A stretch of DNA of 64,000 nucleotides, from assembly GCA_934526185.1 (NCBI GenBank), contig CAKTAA010000002.1:1-64000 (forward strand), written 5' to 3'. Below are positions 53,388-63,213 of the stretch, piece after piece. Within the stretch, counting starts at the first letter, position 1. Each line of letters opens with the position of its first letter. Both the position numbers and the translations under genes were made by a program. The DNA comes from an uncultured Eubacteriales bacterium. GTDB lineage: Bacteria > Bacillota > Clostridia > Oscillospirales > CAG-272. The notes under the pieces were generated by a model that saw only the letters and a program-made list of their open reading frames with translations, did no database searches and was not told the origin of the DNA.

Positions 53388-53606
53388 GTGAAAACAATCA
53401 CCGTCACACATGCCGGCAATTTGTCAGAGGATACGCTTGCCTATATCCGGGGAGAAATCGACCGGAAATACGGTGAGGATTATGTGTTTGAGGTAGAAGT
53501 GAATCCGTCGCTTGTCGGCGGTTTCCTCCTGAATATTGACGGAAAGGTTTTTGACGTCAGTCTGAAGACACGATTGGAACAAATGAAAGAGCATATTGAA
53601 AAATAA
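53388..53606 (+). CDS. atpH: F-type ATP synthase subunit delta, C-terminal part only
   Basis: 72 residues: KTITVTHAGNLSEDTLAYIR, then VEVNPSLVGGFLLNIDGKVFD and SLKTRLEQMKEHI. This is the C-terminal third of delta, with the hallmark DPSLIGG-like VNPSLVGG. Normal delta has about 180 residues with an N-terminal helical domain that clamps the alpha subunits; that domain is absent, and no separate copy is seen between b and delta. GGGAGGCACTGAG precedes GTG or ATG near 53388. The gene sits in its normal operon position, so it is probably functional but minimal. Confidence 0.85.
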   Translation: MKTITVTHAGNLSEDTLAYIRGEIDRKYGEDYVFEVEVNPSLVGGFLLNIDGKVFDVSLKTRLEQMKEHIEK

Positions 53607-53626
53607 AGAACGGGGGTGCGGAAGAC

Positions 53627-55171
53627 GTGTTTGATACGGAGCTTGAAAATCTCGGTGAATATTTGAAAAAACGCATCGCGTCCTACGAACCGGAGCCGGT
53701 CGCATACCGTTTCGGACATGTGTCCCGAACCGGCGACGGCGTGGTGCGCGTAGCCGGCCTTCCCAACCGCCGGTACGGTGAGCTGCTCGAGTTTGAGGGC
53801 GGCGTATACGGAATGACACTGGATCTCGAAGAAGAGGGAACAGGAGCAGTGCTGCTGAGCGCTACGGATAATGTGAGCATCGGAGACACGGTGCGCGGTA
53901 CAAACCGAGTGGTAGAAATACCGGTAGGGGAAGAGCTGCTCGGCCGAATTGTGGATCCGATCGGGCGGCCCTATGACGGGGAACCGCTTGACGCACGGAT
54001 GACGCTCCCTGTTGAGAGGCCGGCGCCGCCGCTGATTGACCGCCGACCTGTGGATACGCCGCTGCAAACGGGTATTATGGCGATTGACAGCATGATCCCG
54101 ATCGGACGCGGTCAGAGAGAGCTTATCATCGGTGACAGGCAGACGGGAAAATCCACCATTGCGCTGGACACGATTTTGAATCAGAAACGGAGCGGTGTGG
54201 TCTGCGTCTACTGTGCTATCGGGCAAAAGGCTTCAACGATTGCACAGGTCATACGCACGCTTCGCGAGGGGGGAGCGATGCCTTACAGCATTGTTGTAGC
54301 GGCAACAGCCTCCGACAGTCCGGCTATGCAGTATCTGGCGCCGTATGCAGCCTGTGCGATTGCGGAAAGCTTCATGGAAAAGGGGCGGGACGTGCTGGTG
54401 GTATACGATGATTTGTCCAAGCACGCCGTTGCGTACAGGACTATGTCACTGCTTCTTCGACGTCCGCCGGGTCGGGAGGCCTATCCCGGAGACGTATTTT
54501 ATCTGCACAGCCGTCTGCTCGAACGCGCTGCATGCCTTTCCAAGGAAAAAGGCGGCGGAACCATGACAGCGCTGCCTATCATTGAGACCACGGGCGGCAA
54601 CATTTCCGCCTACATTCCGACCAACGTCATTTCCATCACGGATGGTCAGATTTACCTGGAAAGCGAGTTGTTTCACAGTGGAATCAGGCCGGCGGTCAAT
54701 ACGGGACTTTCTGTTTCCCGTGTCGGCCGTGCTGCTCAGCACCCGGCGATGCGCCGCGTTTCCGGTTCGCTTCGTATTGAGCTTGCACAGTACCGGGAAA
54801 TGGCGGTTTTCGCCAGATTCGGCGCGGATATCGATCCCTCGACCAAACGCATGCTGACGCGCGGTGAGCATCTTACCATGCTGTTTAAGCAGAACAAGGG
54901 CCTGACCTATTCGCTCAGCGATATGGTGTGTCTGCTGTTCGCCTTTAATCGCAATACTTTTGAATCCTTTGAGGCGGCTGATATGTCTGAGACAGGAGGA
55001 GATATGCTTCGTTACCTCAGACAGCGGTGTCTGCCGCTGATTCAGCGAATTGAGCAGACCGGGGCGCTTGACGAGGACGGGGTGGATGCGCTCGGTACCC
55101 ATATCGATCAATGGCTTGCTGATAAGCAGAGGGAACGGGAGAACGCTGCAGGGGCCGGCGGTGAGGTATAA
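53627..55171 (+). CDS. atpA: F-type ATP synthase subunit alpha
   Basis: 514 residues from GTG 53627 (CGGGGGTGCGGAAGAC). P-loop GDRQTGKST (residues about 168-176), VVYDDLSKHAVAYR, and the catalytic-interface Arg segment ISAYIPTNVISITDGQIYLE. The N terminus is several residues shorter than usual before the beta-barrel (RTGDGVVRVAGLPN), in keeping with the short delta that normally binds it. It forms the alpha3beta3 catalytic head in the cytoplasm. Confidence 0.97.
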   Translation: MFDTELENLGEYLKKRIASYEPEPVAYRFGHVSRTGDGVVRVAGLPNRRYGELLEFEGGVYGMTLDLEEEGTGAVLLSATDNVSIGDTVRGTNRVVEIPVGEELLGRIVDPIGRPYDGEPLDARMTLPVERPAPPLIDRRPVDTPLQTGIMAIDSMIPIGRGQRELIIGDRQTGKSTIALDTILNQKRSGVVCVYCAIGQKASTIAQVIRTLREGGAMPYSIVVAATASDSPAMQYLAPYAACAIAESFMEKGRDVLVVYDDLSKHAVAYRTMSLLLRRPPGREAYPGDVFYLHSRLLERAACLSKEKGGGTMTALPIIETTGGNISAYIPTNVISITDGQIYLESELFHSGIRPAVNTGLSVSRVGRAAQHPAMRRVSGSLRIELAQYREMAVFARFGADIDPSTKRMLTRGEHLTMLFKQNKGLTYSLSDMVCLLFAFNRNTFESFEAADMSETGGDMLRYLRQRCLPLIQRIEQTGALDEDGVDALGTHIDQWLADKQRERENAAGAGGEV

Positions 55172-55288
55172 ATCCGGGAATTAACGCTGTCTTGGCTATC
55201 CTGATTAAAAAAGAGTGAATCGGCAGTTTCATGTGAGCGGTTTTATAGGATAGCGGCGCGTAAAAATGAGCTGAGGAGATCCGGGAAT

Positions 55289-56164
55289 ATGAAATCAATG
55301 AATGAAATCCGGCGGAACCAGAGAGCGGTTCAGGAAACGCGCCAGATAACAAATGCTATGTACCTGCTTTCCACATCGCGCATGAAAAGAGCGATGTCGC
55401 AAATTGGCTATAATCAAGTATACATGCGCCGGATCCGCGCGGCAGTTAAGGATGTGCTCGACAAGGCGCAGGGGGCCAAGCACCGGTATCTGGACAGAAC
55501 ACGTTCCGGAAGGGCGGCCTTTGTTGTCATGGCTTCTGACAAGGGACTGTGCGGTGCCTATAACGCGAATGTGGTACATCTTGCAGAGAAAAAATGCGCA
55601 TTGTACAGCAATCCGTATGTGACGACTGTTGGCATTTGCTCGACCAAAATGCTTCAGTCACGCGGAATTCCGGTACACCACGAATGGCTCGGAGCGTCGC
55701 AGCAGCCGTCTATCTACTACGCCAGACAGATCGGAGAAAATCTGGTGGAGCTGTATCGCGACAGCGTGGTGGATGAGGTGTACGTCGTTTATACGCATTA
55801 TTACAGCCAAATGAAGCAGGAGGCAGTGTGTGTACGACTGCTGCCCCTGTCGGCGGAGGATTTCGGCGATGTATCGCTGGAGTACAACTATCGGGCGGAC
55901 ATTATCTATGAACCTTCGATTGAAGCTGTTTTCGATACGCTTGTCCCGCAGTATGTAATTGGTCTGGTATACGGGTGTCTGAATCAGGCCTCGGCCAGCG
56001 AGCATGTCACGCGGATGAACGCCATGCAGAACGCGACGCACAACGCGGACGAAATGCTCCGACGGCTGAATTTTGAATACAGCATGGCAAGGCAGACGGC
56101 TGTGACGAATGAGATAACGGAGATAGCAGCAGCAATGGAAATTATCGGAACGAGATCGGTATAA
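55289..56164 (+). CDS. atpG: F-type ATP synthase subunit gamma
   Basis: 291 residues starting MKSMNEIRRNQRAVQETRQI, the N-terminal rotor helix, with MASDKGLCGAYNANV in the Rossmann part and the C-terminal helix FNRQ-like MLRRLNFEYSMARQTAVTNEITEI. It is the central rotating shaft that couples the c-ring to catalysis. The usual ITKAMKMV segment reads ITNAMYLLS, a mild divergence. GAGGAGATCCGGGAAT precedes the ATG. It stands between alpha and beta as in other bacteria. Confidence 0.95.
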   Translation: MKSMNEIRRNQRAVQETRQITNAMYLLSTSRMKRAMSQIGYNQVYMRRIRAAVKDVLDKAQGAKHRYLDRTRSGRAAFVVMASDKGLCGAYNANVVHLAEKKCALYSNPYVTTVGICSTKMLQSRGIPVHHEWLGASQQPSIYYARQIGENLVELYRDSVVDEVYVVYTHYYSQMKQEAVCVRLLPLSAEDFGDVSLEYNYRADIIYEPSIEAVFDTLVPQYVIGLVYGCLNQASASEHVTRMNAMQNATHNADEMLRRLNFEYSMARQTAVTNEITEIAAAMEIIGTRSV

Positions 56165-57571
<1,407 letters not shown>

Positions 57572-57667
57572 GGAAGCCCGTAAAAAATGTCTGAATTTCA
57601 AGGAAGTCGAGGGGCGGATAAATCTGTTTGAAAAAATAGAACGGAAATAAGGAGACGGGAGAGCGCC

Positions 57668-58078
57668 ATGAGCAGGCCTTTTAAATTGGAAATTATCACG
57701 CCGACGCGCGAATTTTTAGAAATGACAGCGGAAGCCGTGTCGGCTTCAACACCGGATGGCGAGATAACGGTTTTGGCGGGACATGCGCCGATGGTAGCTG
57801 CGCTGAGCATCGGCGAGCTGAAATGTAAGGAAGTCGGCGGTGTATGGAGAAAGGCCTTTCATTCAGAGGGATTTATGGAGGTCAGGCCGGATGAGGTTCT
57901 GATTTTTGCACAGGCCTGCGAGTGGCCGGAGGAAATCGACATAAAACGCGCGGAAAGCGCACGCGAACGGGCGCTTGAGAAGCTGCGGCAGAAGCAGAGC
58001 ATATACGAGTATCAACACACAAACATTTCGCTTGCCCGCGCTATGACGCGGCTGAAACTGACGAAGGGCAGAAAATAG
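57668..58078 (+). CDS. atpC: F-type ATP synthase subunit epsilon
   Basis: 136 residues. The N-terminal beta-sandwich has FKLEIITPTREFLEMTAEAV, TPDGEITVLAGHAPMVAAL and GFMEVRPDEVLIFA. A C-terminal helical hairpin (RAESARERALEKLRQ) follows. It links gamma to the c-ring and can inhibit hydrolysis. It lies 96 bases after beta and closes the operon. GGAGACGGGAGAGCGCC precedes the ATG. Confidence 0.93.
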   Translation: MSRPFKLEIITPTREFLEMTAEAVSASTPDGEITVLAGHAPMVAALSIGELKCKEVGGVWRKAFHSEGFMEVRPDEVLIFAQACEWPEEIDIKRAESARERALEKLRQKQSIYEYQHTNISLARAMTRLKLTKGRK

Positions 58079-58188
58079 CCGGCTACTGCCACGCAGAATG
58101 CGGATATCCCAAAACGCCGGCAGTATAACAGGCAGTACAAAATATAAATCAATTATGAAAACAGAAACCATGACAGGAGAACGGAAAA

Positions 58189-60018
58189 TTGATTAGAGAA
58201 GATTTGAGAAATATTGCAATCATCGCGCATGTTGACCATGGAAAAACCACGTTAGTGGATGAAATGCTGAAGCAGGGCGGGGTATATAGAGAAAATCAAG
58301 CGACAGAGGAGCGTGTTATGGACAATAACGCGCTGGAACGCGAGCGCGGCATTACCATACTGGCAAAAAATACAGCCGTGCATTACAAAAATACAAAAAT
58401 TAATATCATCGATACCCCCGGACATGCGGATTTCAGCGGTGAAGTGGAACGAATCCTGAAAATGGTGAACGGCGTAGTGTTGCTCGTAGACGCGGCAGAG
58501 GGACCGATGCCGCAGACGAGATTCGTTTTGCAGCGCGCCCTTGAGATGCAGCATCCTGTCATTATAGTAGTCAATAAAATAGACAAGCCGGACGCGCGGC
58601 TTGACGAAGTCGGGGACGAGGTGCTGGAGCTGATGCTTGAACTGGACGCAACGGATGAACAGCTCGACAGCCCAATGATCTTCTGCTCCGGCCGTGCCGG
58701 TACCGCGTCTTTTTCGCCGTATGAAGCCGGAATTGATTTAAAGCCTTTGTTCGATACCATCCTCGACTATATCCCTGCGCCGGAAGGCGAAGAAAACGCG
58801 CCTCTGCAGCTTCTGGTTTCCTCTATCGACTATAATGATTATGTCGGACGTATCGGTATTGGTCGCATTGAGCGCGGCGTCTTGCGGCAGAACAGCGATG
58901 TTATGGTTTCCAATTTCCATGCGGCCGGAGAGGAGCCTCGCCGACGCCGTATTGTAAGCCTGTATCAAATCGACGGTTTGCGTCGAATTCCGGTTGAAAG
59001 TGCAAAGATGGGAGATATCGTCTGCTTTTCCGGAGCGGAGGATATTACCATCGGAGATACGATAACAGCGGTTGAGGCGGTGGAGCCGCTGGAATTTGTA
59101 AAAGTGAGCGAGCCGACTATGGAGATGACGTTTTCCGTCAATGACAGCCCATTTGCCGGTCGCGAGGGAAAATTTGTGACCTCGCGACAGCTTAGAGAGC
59201 GGCTGTACAGGGAGCTGCTCAAGGATGTTTCTTTGCGGGTAAATGACGGCGATACGACCGATTCCTTTAAAGTATGCGGCCGAGGGGAGATGCACTTGTC
59301 TATCCTAATCGAAACCATGCGCCGCGAGGGGTACGAGCTTGCGGTGAGCACGCCGCGCGTTATCATGAAGGAAATCGACGGAAAGCTGCAGGAACCGATG
59401 GAAAAGGTGTATATCGACGTTCCGGAAAGCTGCGTTGGATCAGTAATGGAAAAGCTCGGTGCACGCAAGGGGGAGCTGCTGGAAATGGGTATGCACGGAA
59501 CCCGGATGCGGATCCAGTATCTGATACCTGCACGCTGTCTCTTCGGCTACCGAAGCGAATTTCTTACGGATACGCGGGGAGAGGGAATTTTGAATTCGGT
59601 GTTTGAGGGGTATCAGCCGTTCAAAGGAGAAATTGCGCGGCGCTTTACAGGTTCCCTTATCGCTTCGGAAACCGGAGAATCTACCTCGTACGGTGTGTTC
59701 AACGCGCAGGATCGCGGAACGATGTTTATATCGAATCAGTGTCAGGTTTACGAGGGGATGATCGTCGGGGAATGCCCGAAAATGACGGATATCACGGTGA
59801 ATGTCTGCAAAAAGAAGCAGCTTACCGCTATCCGCTCCTCCGGTGCGGACGAGGCACTCAGACTGGTGACGCCGAAAATTATGAGCCTGGAAGAGGCTAT
59901 AGAATTCATCGCTGACGATGAGATGATCGAGGTAACTCCAAAAAATATACGACTGCGGAAACAAATTCTCGACAATTCTCTGAGACTGAAGGCGGTAAGC
60001 AAACAAAATAAGAACTGA
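58189..60018 (+). CDS. typA: Translational GTPase TypA/BipA
   Basis: 609 residues, starting with a TTG codon (AGGAGAACGG upstream). The GTPase domain shows G1 AHVDHGKTT, the effector ERERGITI, G3 DTPGHADF and G4 NKIDKPDA. Domains II, III and V and the TypA-specific C terminus follow (YEGMIVGECPKMTDITVNVC, RRFTGSLIASETGESTSYG). It binds the 70S ribosome and assists subunit assembly, especially under stress or cold. It is downstream of atpC by about 110 bases and may be partly co-transcribed. Confidence 0.96.
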   Translation: MIREDLRNIAIIAHVDHGKTTLVDEMLKQGGVYRENQATEERVMDNNALERERGITILAKNTAVHYKNTKINIIDTPGHADFSGEVERILKMVNGVVLLVDAAEGPMPQTRFVLQRALEMQHPVIIVVNKIDKPDARLDEVGDEVLELMLELDATDEQLDSPMIFCSGRAGTASFSPYEAGIDLKPLFDTILDYIPAPEGEENAPLQLLVSSIDYNDYVGRIGIGRIERGVLRQNSDVMVSNFHAAGEEPRRRRIVSLYQIDGLRRIPVESAKMGDIVCFSGAEDITIGDTITAVEAVEPLEFVKVSEPTMEMTFSVNDSPFAGREGKFVTSRQLRERLYRELLKDVSLRVNDGDTTDSFKVCGRGEMHLSILIETMRREGYELAVSTPRVIMKEIDGKLQEPMEKVYIDVPESCVGSVMEKLGARKGELLEMGMHGTRMRIQYLIPARCLFGYRSEFLTDTRGEGILNSVFEGYQPFKGEIARRFTGSLIASETGESTSYGVFNAQDRGTMFISNQCQVYEGMIVGECPKMTDITVNVCKKKQLTAIRSSGADEALRLVTPKIMSLEEAIEFIADDEMIEVTPKNIRLRKQILDNSLRLKAVSKQNKN

Positions 60019-60354
60019 TGCCACTTTTACGATTGACTGCAGGAACTGAGAAATGAAAGAACAAAATTTTATTGCTGTAAGGACTTGGCAAAATATAAAC
60101 AGCGTAAGCCGGCAGTTTTAAACCTGATTTTTTGTTTGTAAAATCAGCGCTGTAAATTTGTATACAATCTATGCTAAATCAGCAGCGGAAAGCTTTAACT
60201 TTCCGCTGCTTTTATATTTCAGCGCATGAAACTCCGTTTATAAAATATTTGTTCGAGGTAAGAAATTCTGAAAAGGTGACGGAGAAGTTATGCCTGCTAA
60301 TGAAGTTTTGGTTATGAGCCTGCTCCCGTATGGCTATTATCTGCATTAAATATC
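60019..60354. other. Convergent intergenic stretch with terminator
   Basis: About 335 bases between typA and the convergent methyltransferase. It contains the terminator at 60181-60215 and nothing else recognisable. Confidence 0.5.
60181..60215 (+). terminator. Terminator of typA
   Basis: A 12-bp perfect stem AGCAGCGGAAAG/CTTTCCGCTGCT with a 6-nt loop, then TTTTATATTTC. Confidence 0.85.
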
Positions 60355-61260
60355 TTATTTCAACACGGCATTGACAAGGCTGATATGTTCAAATGCGCTT
60401 AAATCAGTACCGCGCCCGGTAAAATAATTTTGCTGTATATCATCGGCTGACAGCAATTCATAAATGAGAAAACGATGCCTTTCCAGCAGCTTTTCCAATG
60501 CGGCATATCCAAAACAGGATATCATCGGTTCACCGCTGGCAGCGGCCAAGGAAATCATATTCTGCACCCGTTTTTGGTCGGATAAAAATAATTTTTCATC
60601 CGCATAATCAAAAATGAGTGAGCTGCCCTCCGCTGATATGTCGGCAAGGCTGTCAAGCAAATTTTCAATCTGATTGACGGACAGATAATAGCTGACACCA
60701 AGCCAGGAAAACAATGTCTTTTTGTTCCTTTCAAATCCGGCGTGCAGTAGTTTTTTTTTCAGATCATCTGTTCTGAAGTCAATCGGAATGAAATATACGT
60801 TATCAGGAATTGTTAGACCGGCACGTTGTATTCGTTCTATTTTATCCGATTGTGTCAACGGGTGATCTGCTTCAAAAACTTTGCAGTTTTTCATAAATTC
60901 CGGTTCGCGGAAGGAAAAAGAGTCCATACCTGCTCCGAGAATTACGTATTGTTTCGTACCGGTGAGAACGGCGGTTTTTAAGCTGTCCTCGCAAAATCTT
61001 GCGCGGGCCAGCGGCGTGGGAGCAATCTGTGTATATACCAGATAGCGCAAGGCATCTCCGTGGCTTGTAAAGGCTCTTTTTTTCTCCGGAGCAAAAAAAT
61101 CTATGCCGCTGAGAATATACTCGCAAATTGCGGTATATTCATCTGCGGTTATCAGCTTTTTGGCTATGGGATCTTCAAAAACCGGAGCAGTTTCATGCTC
61201 TGTATGATAGGCCCTGGCGAAAGCGGAGAGCAGGGCTGTTAAGCTTGCACTGTGATTCAT
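60355..61260 (-). CDS. SAM-dependent methyltransferase (leucine-carboxyl-methyltransferase-like, Omt family)
   Basis: 301 residues. The N-terminal lid (AFARAYHTEHETAPVFEDPIA) and the SAM site YVILGAGMDSFSFRE, acidic FEADHP and LFSWLGVSYYLS are characteristic of the LCM/PPM1-like group that includes bacterial O-methyltransferases of secondary metabolism. It is the last gene of a minus-strand set with a TetR regulator and a Cys-rich KTR protein. The substrate is unknown; regulation by TetR suggests an inducible detoxification or modification reaction. Confidence 0.85.
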   Translation of the reverse strand: MNHSASLTALLSAFARAYHTEHETAPVFEDPIAKKLITADEYTAICEYILSGIDFFAPEKKRAFTSHGDALRYLVYTQIAPTPLARARFCEDSLKTAVLTGTKQYVILGAGMDSFSFREPEFMKNCKVFEADHPLTQSDKIERIQRAGLTIPDNVYFIPIDFRTDDLKKKLLHAGFERNKKTLFSWLGVSYYLSVNQIENLLDSLADISAEGSSLIFDYADEKLFLSDQKRVQNMISLAAASGEPMISCFGYAALEKLLERHRFLIYELLSADDIQQNYFTGRGTDLSAFEHISLVNAVLK

Positions 61261-61389
61261 CTGTTTGCCACCTTTCCTTGCTTGAAATTTTATGACCGGT
61301 TAAGGCTTTCAAATGTGTCTGAGAATTTGTGCTTCGAATTTGGCGCACCGCCGAAGATAAAAAAGCAGAGCCGGTTTTCCTGAACAGGA

Positions 61390-61581
61390 CTATCGGCTCT
61401 GCGTCTGTGCGTCTGGCTCTTTTGCAGCGGATATATGAAATTTTCGGACATTGATAATGGATTGCCGCCGGCATTTCGGACAGTACAGCGGATAGTTTAT
61501 CAAAACCGTTTCCTCCAGTATTCTGTCGCGGGTTTTACCGTTACAGACAGGACAAATCAGCCACATACCGTTTTCGTTCAC
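61390..61581 (-). CDS. Cysteine-rich KTR-type zinc-ribbon protein
   Basis: 63 residues from GTG 61581, one base after the TetR stop, with GGAGGTG upstream. The pattern WLICPVCNGKTRDRILEET and YPLYCPKCRRQSIINVR forms a four-Cys zinc ribbon with the KTR tripeptide (KTRD). This small family often travels with conjugative elements and TetR regulators in Firmicutes. Its function is unknown; it may bind nucleic acid or act as a redox or zinc protein. Confidence 0.8.
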   Translation of the reverse strand: MNENGMWLICPVCNGKTRDRILEETVLINYPLYCPKCRRQSIINVRKFHISAAKEPDAQTQSR

Positions 61582-62226
61582 TTAAATTTTCACCTCCGAT
61601 ATAGACTGGATAAGCTGCTGAAAGCCATATTCCAAAAAGTCAGTTTCAGAAATGGAAAACTGTTTTGCAATAAATTTTCCCTTGGTCTGCACCAGAGAAA
61701 GCAGGGACGTAATACTTGACCACCATATATAAACGGACATCATTGGTACAACATCCTGCCGCACATCGCCGCTTGCTTTTCCGTCCTCGATAAAGGCTGC
61801 AAGCAGGCTGTTTATTTCCGTTCCCAGACTTAAAATGCGCTTGAGCGTGTTGGAAAGCTTCGATGTATCAAAGCAATCCGATTTTGCCCGGTTGACATTT
61901 TCCAAAGAACAGGGACATTCGCTTTGATACTTTCTCATGGCAGCGCAAATTGCTTTATAACGGGTTATAAAATCCCCGCGGAGCATGACTGCATTTTCAA
62001 GGTTATGTTTTAATTCAATCAGCCCTTTTTCTACAATACGGTGCAGAATTTCATCCTTGCTTTCAAAATAAGAATAGACGGTTCTGCGGCTATACTCAGA
62101 TGCTTTGGAAATATCGGCTATTGTGGTCTGCGCATAACCCTTTTCTGAAAAGAGCCTTTCCGATGCCTGTAAAATCCGCTCTCTGTGAAGCGACGCAACT
62201 GCTTCTTTTTTATTTGTCCTGCTCAT
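61582..62226 (-). CDS. TetR/AcrR-family regulator
   Basis: 214 residues. Residues 12-60 form the TetR helix-turn-helix (ERILQASERLFSEKGYAQTTIADIS, SRRTVYSYFESKDEIL). The ligand-binding C terminus (about 75-210) is helical and without a known ligand. It heads the operon with the KTR protein and the methyltransferase and most likely represses it. Two AGTATATCA repeats just upstream are candidate operator sites. Confidence 0.9.
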   Translation of the reverse strand: MSRTNKKEAVASLHRERILQASERLFSEKGYAQTTIADISKASEYSRRTVYSYFESKDEILHRIVEKGLIELKHNLENAVMLRGDFITRYKAICAAMRKYQSECPCSLENVNRAKSDCFDTSKLSNTLKRILSLGTEINSLLAAFIEDGKASGDVRQDVVPMMSVYIWWSSITSLLSLVQTKGKFIAKQFSISETDFLEYGFQQLIQSISEVKI

Positions 62227-62262
62227 AGTATATCACCGTTATTTTTAGTATATCAATAGTAT
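62227..62262 (-). promoter_or_regulatory. Candidate TetR operator repeats
   Basis: AGTATATCA occurs at 62227-62235 and 62247-62255, 20 bases apart (two helical turns), directly before the TetR start codon. TAGTATACC follows the second copy. Confidence 0.4.
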
Positions 62263-62442
62263 ACCATATGAACGTGCTAAAGTCAATAGGATAAAAGAAA
62301 AAATGACAGACAGTTACGGTGCTGTAATTGATTGAATAAACACGTTCTTCTTAGAATTGTGCTGCCTGCTTGAGACTGTTGATGTTGGACCGCTTTTGAT
62401 GCGCTAAGGAGGCGAGTAATACCTGATAAAGCTGTATTTTTG

Positions 62443-62471
62443 TTGTTAAACTTGATAATTTATGGTATAAT
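62443..62471 (+). promoter_or_regulatory. Orphan promoter-like site
   Basis: TTGTTA at 62443-62448, a 17-base spacer and TATAAT at 62466-62471 on the plus strand. No gene with a ribosome site follows for 700 bases, so it may drive a small RNA or be a relic. Confidence 0.4.
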
Positions 62472-62689
62472 GACGGTCATTTTGGACAGATTTCGCCTAC
62501 AGCGAGGCTCCCGTCAGTACAGAGTGTTCAGTCTACAGCCGGGAATCTTCACGGTAATGTGATAAAAGTTTATTAATTGCGGCCAGTGCGTCCATTTTCA
62601 TCTTTTGGCAAAACCGATTAACAGAGATAGAGACGGTAAATATATAGGAATAAACAGAAAGCCGGCGTCAACTAAGGGATGAAATATAT

Positions 62690-62850
62690 GAGCAATTTTC
62701 CAAGAAATAATAGCGCTGTTTGGCGGCATATTTAAAGCCTGTTTTCCAACGGCTTACCGCCTGCGGAGAAATACTCAGATACTCTGATAATTTTCCCTAC
62801 GGGGTGTTCTTTTCACAGCGAAGCTTTTTGATAACATTTCGAATATTCAT
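62690..62850 (-). pseudogene. XRE-family regulator remnant with premature stop
   Basis: On the minus strand from ATG 62850: MNIRNVIKKLRCEKNTP, a TAG where relatives have Gln (CAG), then GKLSEYLSISPQAVSRWKTG. This is the N-terminal helix-turn-helix of an XRE repressor. The stop and the loss of the rest indicate a dead gene. Confidence 0.6.
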
Positions 62851-62859
62851 AGCATAATT

Positions 62860-63213
62860 TTGCCCTTGTGTACCAAGGGACTCCTTTCTTAAGGCATTAG
62901 GAGTGTGGGCATAAAATTACTGTACCGTGCGCACCGTATAATTCAATTAAAGGGATTTAACGGTGCTGTGCAAGGCCTTTCTGCTTAGTCCGTCACAACC
63001 GGTAATGGATATTTTGCAGATGCGGTATGTAAAAAGTGTTTTAACGTGCTCGGTTTGAATGTATTGAAAAGTAGCGGAAGGTGTGCTATAATGTGCATAA
63101 GGGAAAAGAACATCGTTTTGAAGCAAAAAACTGAATGATTGACAGGTGCGGTGAGAAGGATCTGGTGCGGAAAGCAGCGGGACCGGAGAGGTAGTACGTT
63201 CGGAAAGCGGGTA
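62860..63213 (+). promoter_or_regulatory. Upstream region and promoter of the helicase-loader gene
   Basis: TTGAAA at 63064-63069, a 17-base spacer and TATAAT at 63087-63092 form a near-consensus promoter. The leader to the start codon is about 115 bases. The segment upstream of the promoter holds nothing recognisable. Confidence 0.7.
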
